DNA from: Flavobacterium glycines
GTDB taxonomy: Bacteria; Bacteroidota; Bacteroidia; Flavobacteriales; Flavobacteriaceae
DNA: 64,000 nt
Assembly (NCBI RefSeq): GCF_900100165.1
Contig: NZ_FNEO01000001.1
Coordinates: 496,001 to 560,000 of the forward strand
Direction: 5' to 3'
Part shown: positions 35,871-43,146 of the stretch, one piece after another
Numbering within the stretch: the first letter of the stretch is position 1
How the letters are laid out: every line of letters starts with the position of its first letter
Position numbers and translations under genes: made by a program
The notes under the pieces: model-generated
What the model saw: the letters and a program-made list of their open reading frames with translations, nothing else
Database searches by the model: none
Told to the model about the DNA's origin: nothing

Positions 35871-37739
35871 ATTTTTAACAATCAGCAAAGGTATCGAAAT
35901 TTTATGTCTCAATTTGTCTACTGTGGTTCCAAATATTAAATCCTTAAATCCGGTATGACCATGCGTACCCATTACCAAAACATCAAATTGGATTTCATTT
36001 ACAATCTTAGGAATTATTTTATCCGGTTTTCCAAAACCCAATTGAACAGCCACTTTAAATCCTTTTTCAGAAAGAATTTGCTGGTATTCTTTCAACAACT
36101 TTTCATCCACTAAAGTTTCGTGGTCATCAATATGTTCCCCATACACCATAGCTCCAACTGTTTCTACTACGTGAATCAAAGTATAATTAGCTTCTTTCCC
36201 TCCCAATTCAAAAGCACTGTTCAATGCAATTTCATCTGCCGAAGAAAAATCAACTGAAACCGCAATATTCTTTTTAGCATAAGATGCTGCTTTTGAAAAA
36301 TGCAACTTCAAATTATGTGGAGAATGATTCTGGAATGCATTTCTTGTTTTCGTAATAAAAGGTTTAAAAACGATATAAAGCAGTAAAATCAGGAAGCCAA
36401 ACGCTAAAGGAACTACTGTCAGCCATAAAACTATTGGATTTTCAGAAGCTTCAAGCCATCCTTTGATTTCATCAAAAACCAATTTTGCATTCAGCGAAAC
36501 AATAATCGTAGCAATAATCCAGGAAACTATTTGCGTAGCTTTACCAATATGAAAACCATTCATTTTTTGTTTATCACTTACAAAATGAATCAAAGGAATA
36601 ATGGCAAATCCTAATTGCAAACTCAAAACGACCTGACTAAATATCAATAATTCTCCTGTAACTTCTTCTCCAAAAATACTAATTACAATTACCGCAGGAA
36701 CTATAGCGATTAAACGTGTAATAATACGTCGAACCCAAGGCTGAATCCTCAAATTCAAATAACCTTCCATTACAATCTGCCCCGCCAAAGTTCCGGTAAC
36801 CGTTGAACTTTGTCCGGCAGCAATTAAAGCAACAGCAAACAAAACAGGTGCCCATTGAGTCCCTAATAAGGGTTGTAAAAATCGATGTGCATCCTGAATT
36901 TCGGCAACTTCATGCATCCCGCTTTTAAAAAAAGTAGCCGCTGCCAGAATTAAAATAGCAGCGTTAACAAAGAACGCTAAATTCAATGCAATAGCCGAAT
37001 CAATAAAATTATACTTCAAAGCCTGTTTGATTCCTACTTTAGTCCTATCAAAATTTCGGGTTTGTACCAATGAAGAATGCAAATACAAATTATGTGGCAT
37101 GACCGTAGCCCCAATAATCCCAATGGCAATATACAAAGCTGTATCTGTGGGCATCGAAGGAATTAAACCCAAAACCACCTTATCCATTTCCGGCTGGGCA
37201 AAAATCATCTCAAAAATAAACGAAATACCAATCACCGTAACCAAGGCTATAATGAAAGCTTCCATTTTTCGAATTCCTTTATTAATTAGAAACAACAATA
37301 AAAAAGTATCCAAAACCGTGATCAATACCCCTTCAATAAGCGAAATTCCGAATAACAAATTAATACCAATTGCCATCCCTAAAACCTCAGCTAAATCACA
37401 GGCAGCAATGGCAATCTCAGCCAAAAAATACAAAATGTAATTAATAAAAGGCGAATAGGTTTCTCTGGAAGCCTGAGCCAAATCACGCTGGGTCACAATT
37501 CCCAAACGCGCACTCAAACTTTGCAACAGCAAAGCCATCATATTACTCATTAACAAAACCCAAAGTAAGGAATAACCAAACTGGCTTCCGCCGGCAATAT
37601 CAGTAGCCCAGTTTCCCGGATCCATATAACCTACACTTATCAAATAAGCCGGACCAAAAAAAGCCAATATCTTTTTAAAAACTGATTTTTTATTCTGAGT
37701 CGCAACCGACTGATGTACTTCTTCAAGTGACTTTCCCAT
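35862..37739 (-). CDS. mntH: Nramp divalent metal transporter fused to a universal stress domain
   Basis: 625 residues; inner-membrane H+-coupled Mn2+/Fe2+ importer. The Nramp part (1-~465) has the metal-binding TM1 motif 'GYMDPGNWATDIAGG' (Asp40, Asn43) and TM6 'ATVMPHNLYLHSSLVQTRNF' (Met-Pro-His), plus 'GQSSTVTGTLAGQIVMEGYL'. Residues ~485-625 are a UspA domain ending 'VLVMGTHGHTGFKDLIFGTT' with the ATP-binding G-x2-G-x9-G pattern. Ordinary MntH is about 410-450 residues, so the Usp tail is an addition. Divergent from the TonB receptor, with a palindrome/direct repeat between. Confidence 0.92.
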   Translation of the reverse strand: MGKSLEEVHQSVATQNKKSVFKKILAFFGPAYLISVGYMDPGNWATDIAGGSQFGYSLLWVLLMSNMMALLLQSLSARLGIVTQRDLAQASRETYSPFINYILYFLAEIAIAACDLAEVLGMAIGINLLFGISLIEGVLITVLDTFLLLFLINKGIRKMEAFIIALVTVIGISFIFEMIFAQPEMDKVVLGLIPSMPTDTALYIAIGIIGATVMPHNLYLHSSLVQTRNFDRTKVGIKQALKYNFIDSAIALNLAFFVNAAILILAAATFFKSGMHEVAEIQDAHRFLQPLLGTQWAPVLFAVALIAAGQSSTVTGTLAGQIVMEGYLNLRIQPWVRRIITRLIAIVPAVIVISIFGEEVTGELLIFSQVVLSLQLGFAIIPLIHFVSDKQKMNGFHIGKATQIVSWIIATIIVSLNAKLVFDEIKGWLEASENPIVLWLTVVPLAFGFLILLLYIVFKPFITKTRNAFQNHSPHNLKLHFSKAASYAKKNIAVSVDFSSADEIALNSAFELGGKEANYTLIHVVETVGAMVYGEHIDDHETLVDEKLLKEYQQILSEKGFKVAVQLGFGKPDKIIPKIVNEIQFDVLVMGTHGHTGFKDLIFGTTVDKLRHKISIPLLIVKNSD

Positions 37740-37761
37740 TATGAATTCTAACTAGTTAAGG

Positions 37762-37849
37762 CAAATGTAATTATATTTTTTTGTTATCTAAAATATAATT
37801 TTTAGCTTTGTCTAAAATTAAAACATTTATCAATCTAAAATATAATTTT
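37762..37849. promoter_or_regulatory. Divergent promoter region with candidate MntR-type operators
   Basis: CAAATGTA (37762-37769) is a minus-strand TAnnTTTG box for the transporter. Just upstream lies CTAAAATATAATTTTTAG (37788-37805), a CTAAAA-N6-TTTTAG palindrome. A 17-bp word, ATCTAAAATATAATTTT, occurs exactly twice (37786-37802 and 37833-37849), with a third TCTAAAAT between. The second copy runs into the TTG start of the receptor gene and also forms a TAATTTTG box. The regulator encoded next to the transporter is the likely binder (inference). Confidence 0.6.
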
Positions 37850-40100
37850 GAAAACTCTATTCTTCTTTAGCTGTATTCTAATCAGTACCATTTCATTTGC
37901 TCAAGCCACCATAAAAGGAAAAATCACTTCTGACGGCTTGCCGCTTCAACATGCCAACATCACACTTAAAAATACTAAAAACGCAATTGTCAGCAACGAA
38001 ACCGGAAATTACAACCTCAATAAAGTACTGCCCGGAAACCACGAAATAATAGTTTCTTATATCGGTTTAAAAACCCAAACTAAAAAAATCACTGTAACCG
38101 ACACTACCGAAATCGCATTGGATTTTGACCTGAAAGAAAACAATACTCTTGATGAAGTGGTTATTACCGGAACACTAAAAGCGGTTAGTCGTCTTGAAAG
38201 TCCTGTACCTGTTGAAGTTTACAAACCTACTTTTTTCAAAAAAAACCCAACAGCCAATATATTTGAAGCCTTACAAAATGTAAACGGCGTTCGCCCGCAG
38301 TTAAACTGCAACGTATGCAACACAGGAGACATCCACATCAACGGATTAGAAGGTCCTTACACCCTGGTTTTAATTGACGGAATGCCAATAGTTAGCGGAT
38401 TATCAACCGTGTATGGTTTATCAGGAATCCCTAACTCTTTATTGGAACGAATAGAAATCGTAAAAGGACCAGCTTCCTCTTTATACGGAAGTGAAGCCGT
38501 GGGTGGATTAATCAATATTATTACCAAAAATCCTAATAACGCTCCCGTTTTTTCGGCAGATGCCTTTACCAATAACTGGGGAGAACTCAATGCCGACTTA
38601 GGTTTCAAAGGAAACATAGGTAAAACAGCTTCGGTTTTAACCGGAGTAAATTATTTTAATTACAGCAACCCGATAGATAACAACCATGATAATTTCACCG
38701 ATTTAACACTTCAGGATCGAATTTCGGTATTTCAAAAATGGAATTTCAACCGAAAAAACAACAAACTTTTCTCTATGGCAGGACGTTTTTTCTATGAAGA
38801 CCGTTGGGGAGGCGAAATGCAATGGGAAAAGAAATACCGTGGCGGAGATGAAATATACGGAGAAAGTATTTACACCAAACGCTGGGAATTATTAGGAGCT
38901 TATGAGCTACCTATTGCCGAAAAAATGCTGTTTTCATTCTCTTATACGGATCATGACCAAAACTCAGTATATGGAAACATTCCTTATCTGGCACAACAAC
39001 GCATCGGTTTTGGACAATTAACCTGGGACAAAAAAATAAACAGCCATGATTTTCTTTTTGGAACAGCGCTGCGTTACCAATATTATAACGACAACACTCC
39101 TGCAACTTTAAAAGAAGACATAAACTGGATTCCGAGTTTATTTGCACAGGACGAAATCAACCTGAATGAGAAAAACAAATTGTTATTAGGGGCAAGATAT
39201 GACTACAACAAAAATCACGGAAATATTTTCACTCCAAGACTGGCTTACAAATTAAAAATCGATGACAATAACATTTTAAGATTCAATACCGGAACCGGTT
39301 TCAGAATTGTGAATCTTTTTACCGAAGAACATGCCGCCTTAACAGGTTCTCGCGAAGTAATTGTTCAGGAAGAATTAAAACCGGAACGTTCATACAATGC
39401 CAACATCAATTATTTGAAAAAAATATTCACCAAAAACGGTAATTTCATCGGATTGGAAACCACAGCCTGGTATACTTATTTTACTAATTCGATTATTCCT
39501 GATTATGATACGAATCCAAATCAGATTATCTATAAAAATTTAAATGGTTATGCGGTTACTAAAGGAATTAGTACCAATATCGATATGGTATTCAATTCTG
39601 GTTTGAAACTTATTTTAGGAGCAACTTACATGGATGTTTCCAAAACCGAAGACGGAATTAAAACCCGTCAAATGCTTACCGAAAAATTCACCGGAACCTG
39701 GGCAATTTCCTACCGTCTCAAAAAATGGTTTTTAGACATTGATTACACCGGAAACATATACGGACCGATGCGTTTACCAACTCTGGGAGATTTAGACCCA
39801 AGAAAAGACTACTCCCCTACATGGAGCATTCAAAACATACAGTTCACTTACAATAAAATCAAAAATATCGAAATCTATGCCGGTATAAAAAACCTGTTGA
39901 ATTGGACTCCTAACAAAGGAAACCCGTTTATCATTGCTCGTGCCAATGATCCTTTTGATAAAAATGTACAATACGACAGCAACGGAAATGTTCAGGCAAC
40001 TCCTGATAATCCTTATGCTTTAACTTTTGATCCTGGCTATGTTTATGGTCCGAATCAGGGAATCCGAAGCTTCTTTGGATTGCGATATACCTTAAAATAA
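37848..40100 (+). CDS. TonB-dependent outer-membrane receptor
   Basis: 750 residues. Signal peptide 'LFFFSCILISTISFAQ', then a CarboxypepD_reg-like domain (~20-95), plug (~115-225) and 22-strand barrel ending 'SFFGLRYTLK'. The plug carries 'NGLEGPYTLVLIDGMPIVSG' and 'ERIEIVKGPASSLYGSEAVG', preceded by the unusual Cys pair 'LNCNVCNTGDIHI' (~153-165). The start is TTG; no in-frame ATG occurs before the signal peptide. Being divergent from an Nramp gene with shared operator-like repeats, it probably imports a metal or metal chelate (inference). It is 2 bp from the thioredoxin gene. Confidence 0.9.
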   Translation: MKTLFFFSCILISTISFAQATIKGKITSDGLPLQHANITLKNTKNAIVSNETGNYNLNKVLPGNHEIIVSYIGLKTQTKKITVTDTTEIALDFDLKENNTLDEVVITGTLKAVSRLESPVPVEVYKPTFFKKNPTANIFEALQNVNGVRPQLNCNVCNTGDIHINGLEGPYTLVLIDGMPIVSGLSTVYGLSGIPNSLLERIEIVKGPASSLYGSEAVGGLINIITKNPNNAPVFSADAFTNNWGELNADLGFKGNIGKTASVLTGVNYFNYSNPIDNNHDNFTDLTLQDRISVFQKWNFNRKNNKLFSMAGRFFYEDRWGGEMQWEKKYRGGDEIYGESIYTKRWELLGAYELPIAEKMLFSFSYTDHDQNSVYGNIPYLAQQRIGFGQLTWDKKINSHDFLFGTALRYQYYNDNTPATLKEDINWIPSLFAQDEINLNEKNKLLLGARYDYNKNHGNIFTPRLAYKLKIDDNNILRFNTGTGFRIVNLFTEEHAALTGSREVIVQEELKPERSYNANINYLKKIFTKNGNFIGLETTAWYTYFTNSIIPDYDTNPNQIIYKNLNGYAVTKGISTNIDMVFNSGLKLILGATYMDVSKTEDGIKTRQMLTEKFTGTWAISYRLKKWFLDIDYTGNIYGPMRLPTLGDLDPRKDYSPTWSIQNIQFTYNKIKNIEIYAGIKNLLNWTPNKGNPFIIARANDPFDKNVQYDSNGNVQATPDNPYALTFDPGYVYGPNQGIRSFFGLRYTLK

Positions 40101-40102
40101 AA

Positions 40103-40606
40103 ATGAAAAAACGAATCTTCATAGTACTGATTTTCTTTTGGGCAATTCCTTCGGGTTTTGCCCAACTGAAATCTTATACTTTTGAGGAAGCAGCCCAATT
40201 GACTAAAGAAAATCCAAAACCTATTGTCGTTTTCATTCATACCAATTGGTGTAAATACTGCAAAATGATGGAGAATTCCACTTTTAAAAATCCTGAAATC
40301 ATCTCCATGCTCAACGACAGCTTTTATTTTGTCGCATTAGATGCCGAAACCAAAACAGATATCAGCTTTGAAAACCATACTTTTAAATTTCAGCCTACAG
40401 GACAAAATACAGGAATACACGAACTGGCAACCGCTTTAGCAACTCTAAACAACCAGGTTAGCTACCCCACAATTACCATTCTGGATAAAAAAAACACTAT
40501 TTTGTTCCAGAAACAATCTTACTTAAATGCGAAAGAACTAATTCCGATACTGGAAAAAACACTAGAAATAGCTATTTTTGAGAAGAATTCGTTCCCAAAT
40601 CCATGA
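40103..40606 (+). CDS. Periplasmic thioredoxin-like protein
   Basis: 167 residues with signal peptide 'IFIVLIFFWAIPSGFAQ'. The thioredoxin fold follows, with active site WCKYC in 'FIHTNWCKYCKMMENSTF' and the cis-Pro strand 'VSYPTITILDKKN'. The family (thioredoxin_7/DUF255-like) reduces or relays electrons to exported partners. It starts 2 bp after the TonB receptor, whose plug has a CNVC pair, and overlaps the next gene by 4 bp (ATGA), so the three genes are one operon. Confidence 0.9.
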   Translation: MKKRIFIVLIFFWAIPSGFAQLKSYTFEEAAQLTKENPKPIVVFIHTNWCKYCKMMENSTFKNPEIISMLNDSFYFVALDAETKTDISFENHTFKFQPTGQNTGIHELATALATLNNQVSYPTITILDKKNTILFQKQSYLNAKELIPILEKTLEIAIFEKNSFPNP

Positions 40607-41748
40607 AACACTACCATTATATTTTTACAGGTTCAGGCTTAGCCGCTTTAATGACGGTGTATAAAATGCTGCAATCAGAAAAATTTAAAGACAAAAATAT
40701 TTTGTTAACGGATGAATCTCCTAAAAAATCCAATGACAGAACCTGGTGTTTCTGGGCAAAAGAAAAAACGATTTGGGAAGCAGTCATTTCTCAAAAATGG
40801 AATTCGGCTTTGTTTGCCAATGAAGATTTTCGTCGAAATTTAGAACTACAGCCGTACCAATACAAAATGATTCAAGGAATTGACTTCTATGATTTTGTTT
40901 TTGAAGCCATTTCAAAAGAAAAAAACATCACTTTTCTAAACGAAAAAGTAACCAACATCAACGAACTGGAAAATCACGTTTATGTTGCTACCGAAAATAA
41001 TTCGTTTACTTGTGATCAGGTATTCAACAGCATTTACAATAAAAATACCGTTGCAACGCAAACGAAATTTCCGGTTTTACAGCAGCATTTTATTGGCTGG
41101 AAAATAAAATCCGAAGAAGCCTTTTTCAATCCGCAACAAGCCACTTTTATGGATTTTTCGGTAGCTCAAAAAGGTAATACCCGTTTTATGTATGTTTTGC
41201 CTACATCCAAAACAGAAGCTTTACTGGAATATACTTTATTTTCACATTCGCTTTTAACAACAGCCGAATACGAAGATGCTATAAAAGAATACATTGAGAA
41301 ACTCGGAATTAAAAACTACGAAATCGTCGAAAAAGAACAGGGCAGCATCCCAATGACTTGTTATCCATTTTGGAAAAAAAACACCAAAAGAGTCCTTAAT
41401 ATAGGCACTGCCGGCGGATGGACAAAAGCCAGCACAGGTTATACTTTTAAAAATTCGGATAAAAAATCTTCGCGATTAGTGGACTTTCTCCAACATCAAA
41501 CCGATTTTAGAAAATTCCACCGCAAAAACAAATTCTGGTTTTACGATTTGCTTTTGTTAGATATTTTAGACCGACAAAACGAATTGGGTTCCCGTATTTT
41601 TTCTTCGATGTTTAAAAAAGGAAATCCGGCACTGATTTTTAAATTTCTGGATGAAGAAACTTCATTGATTGAAGATATAAAAGTGATTTTAAAATGTCCA
41701 AAATTGCTTTTTATAAAAGCATTATTGCAATCAGGTCGGTATTTATAA
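40603..41748 (+). CDS. Lycopene-cyclase-family flavoprotein
   Basis: 381 residues. The N-terminal dinucleotide-binding motif is 'YHYIFTGSGLAALMTVYKML', and 'NDRTWCFW' (44-51) matches the CrtY 'xTWxF' motif. 'EYTLFSHSLLTTAEYEDAI' and 'GSIPMTCYPFW' with 'NIGTAGGWTKASTGYTF' follow the CrtY order (I-P-M; G-x-x-G/STGY). True lycopene beta-cyclases close the rings of lycopene in the inner membrane. No other carotenoid gene is nearby; instead it is coupled (4-bp overlap) to a thioredoxin in a metal-related operon, so another role is possible. Confidence 0.85.
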   Translation: MKHYHYIFTGSGLAALMTVYKMLQSEKFKDKNILLTDESPKKSNDRTWCFWAKEKTIWEAVISQKWNSALFANEDFRRNLELQPYQYKMIQGIDFYDFVFEAISKEKNITFLNEKVTNINELENHVYVATENNSFTCDQVFNSIYNKNTVATQTKFPVLQQHFIGWKIKSEEAFFNPQQATFMDFSVAQKGNTRFMYVLPTSKTEALLEYTLFSHSLLTTAEYEDAIKEYIEKLGIKNYEIVEKEQGSIPMTCYPFWKKNTKRVLNIGTAGGWTKASTGYTFKNSDKKSSRLVDFLQHQTDFRKFHRKNKFWFYDLLLLDILDRQNELGSRIFSSMFKKGNPALIFKFLDEETSLIEDIKVILKCPKLLFIKALLQSGRYL

Positions 41749-41862
41749 ACTTCACAAAAGGCTATCAAACTATAACAAAACTTTATAATCCAAGTCATAG
41801 AGTTCGTTAGATTCTTCGTAACTTTGCGTATTCGAAAATTATAACTATAAAACACAGAAGAT

Positions 41863-42273
41863 ATGTATCCACAAGAAATGGTACTTCCAATGCAGGCTGA
41901 ATTAACAGCAGCCGGTTTTCAAGATTTACACAGTGCACAAGACGTAGACAACGCTATCAAAGCTGAAGGAACAACATTAGTAGTTGTAAACTCTGTTTGT
42001 GGTTGTGCTGCAAGAAACGCACGTCCGGGAGCAAAAATGAGTTTAGAAGGAGCTAAAAAACCGGATCATTTAATCACTGTTTTTGCAGGAGTTGATAAAG
42101 AAGCGGTTGATGCTGCAAGACAACACATGTTCCCTTTTCCTCCATCTTCGCCATCTATGGCTTTGTTCAAAAATGGAGAATTGGTTCACATGTTAGAGCG
42201 TCACCACATTGAAGGTCGTCCAGCTGAAATGATTGCTGAGAACTTACAAGATGCTTACAACGAATTTTGCTAA
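41863..42273 (+). CDS. Bacilliredoxin (BrxA/BrxB, YphP/YqiW family)
   Basis: 136-residue cytosolic thioredoxin-fold protein with a CGC active site in 'VVVNSVCGCAARNARPGAKM'. The rest of the family pattern is present: 'MYPQEMVLPMQAELTAAGF' at the start, 'FPPSSPSMALFKNGELVHML' and 'ERHHIEGRPAEMIAENL'. In Bacillus the family removes bacillithiol mixed disulphides; many Bacteroidetes also make bacillithiol. A TAACTTTG -7 box lies at 41819-41826. A terminator follows. Confidence 0.93.
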   Translation: MYPQEMVLPMQAELTAAGFQDLHSAQDVDNAIKAEGTTLVVVNSVCGCAARNARPGAKMSLEGAKKPDHLITVFAGVDKEAVDAARQHMFPFPPSSPSMALFKNGELVHMLERHHIEGRPAEMIAENLQDAYNEFC

Positions 42274-42298
42274 TAAGGCATAGCAGACAAAATAATTT

Positions 42299-42346
42299 AC
42301 CGCAGATTCACAAATTTTTCAAATGTGAATTTGCGGTTTTTTTTTA
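42299..42346 (+). terminator. Terminator made from a CGCAGATT-type repeat
   Basis: ACCGCAGATTCACA and TGTGAATTTGCGGT pair with one G-T wobble, followed by nine T, 26 bp after the bacilliredoxin stop. The stem belongs to the same word family as the repeats at 25917 and 61152. Confidence 0.8.
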
Positions 42347-42385
42347 AAACTATTAAGAAATTAAGGGAATTTAGCATTGTAATAC

Positions 42386-42518
42386 TTAACCGCAAAGGGC
42401 ACTAAGTTTTTCGCAAAAAAAGCAAAGCCGAAACACATCTTAACTAAACTTAATTCCTTAATGGTTTATTAAAAAACTTTGCGAACTTTGCGTAAAACCT
42501 TCACATCATTGCGGTAAA
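42386..42518. repeat. CGCAAAG-type palindromic intergenic repeat
   Basis: Outer arms TTAACCGCAAAG (42386-42397) and ATTGCGGTAAA (to 42518) enclose CTAAGTTTTTCGCAAAAA and ACTTTGCGAACTTTGCGTAA words that can pair with one another. It has the same architecture as 25868-26030. It fills the gap in front of the ferredoxin gene. Confidence 0.65.
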
Positions 42519-42522
42519 AAAT

Positions 42523-42855
42523 TTGGAAAAAGAACTCAAAAATATCAACTTCACCGTTATTGAAAACGGAATTCAAATTCCCATTACAACGCGTCACGGC
42601 AGCTATCCTAATTTGATGTATTTGCTCAAAGAAGAATTGCAGTTGGAAAGTTTTGGTGAATGTGGCGGTGTAGGCCGATGTGCGACCTGCGTGGTAAAAA
42701 CAAGCGGAATTACAGGAAATTCAGCCGTAAAAGACCGAAACGAACCCGCAACCTTATCCAAATTAGGATTTAACGAAGCCAATATTCGTCTTTCCTGCCA
42801 AATCTACATCACCGCCGATTTAAATGGTGCTGAGATTAAAATTTTGGAAATTTAA
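42523..42855 (+). CDS. 2Fe-2S ferredoxin
   Basis: 110-residue plant/adrenodoxin-type ferredoxin; electron carrier in the cytosol. The cluster ligands are in 'SFGECGGVGRCATCVVKTSG' (C-x5-C-x2-C) and the fourth Cys in 'IRLSCQIYITADL'. The start is TTG at 42523 or an upstream ATT/ATC; no ATG is available before the first strand. The partner reductase is not adjacent. Confidence 0.9.
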   Translation: MEKELKNINFTVIENGIQIPITTRHGSYPNLMYLLKEELQLESFGECGGVGRCATCVVKTSGITGNSAVKDRNEPATLSKLGFNEANIRLSCQIYITADLNGAEIKILEI

Positions 42856-42895
42856 GCATCTGTATTTCTTTTGTCCTTAGCTTTCGTAGTCGAGA

Positions 42896-42980
42896 GTCAA
42901 ATGTTTGAAGAATACGTAAAAAGAAAAGCTGTTTGAGCGTAGCGAGTTCTTTTCTTTTAGTATTCGAAAACTAATTTGAC
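42896..42980. repeat. Long hairpin repeat
   Basis: Nested arms GTCAAAT / ATTTGAC, GAATAC / GTATTC and AAAAGAAAAG / CTTTTCTTTT pair across an 85-bp stretch, with GTTTGAGCGTAGCGAGTT at the tip. I recall similar tips from other flavobacterial intergenic regions. It probably acts as a processed or terminating RNA structure after the ferredoxin gene. Confidence 0.6.
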
Positions 42981-43011
42981 CGACGAGAAAGCGCAAGACT
43001 TGATTTTTTTG

Positions 43012-43039
43012 TTTCTTTTTTGATCAAGCAAAAAAGAAA
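43012..43039. repeat. A/T-rich perfect hairpin
   Basis: TTTCTTTTTTG (43012-43022) pairs with CAAAAAAGAAA (43029-43039), 6-nt loop. Part of the same repeat-rich gap between ferredoxin and the convergent U32 gene. Confidence 0.6.
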
Positions 43040-43111
43040 ATTAAAAAAGCCACAACATCTGTTGCAGCTTTCTCTATAAAATTCCATTGCATGTCTTGTC
43101 TCACTTTGTGT

Positions 43112-43135
43112 GATTGCTTCGTACCTCGCAATGAC
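43112..43135 (-). repeat. GTCATTGCGAGG-type dispersed repeat fragment
   Basis: On the minus strand it reads GTCATTGCGAGGTACGAAGC followed by AATC. I recall this word from repeats scattered through many Bacteroidetes genomes. It lies 12 bp after the end of the U32 gene. Confidence 0.45.
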
Positions 43136-43146
43136 AAATAGTTGTA

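Noticed and set aside
40603-41748. Reading the lycopene-cyclase gene as part of a carotenoid cluster
   Set aside because: No phytoene synthase, desaturase or hydroxylase gene is present in the window.
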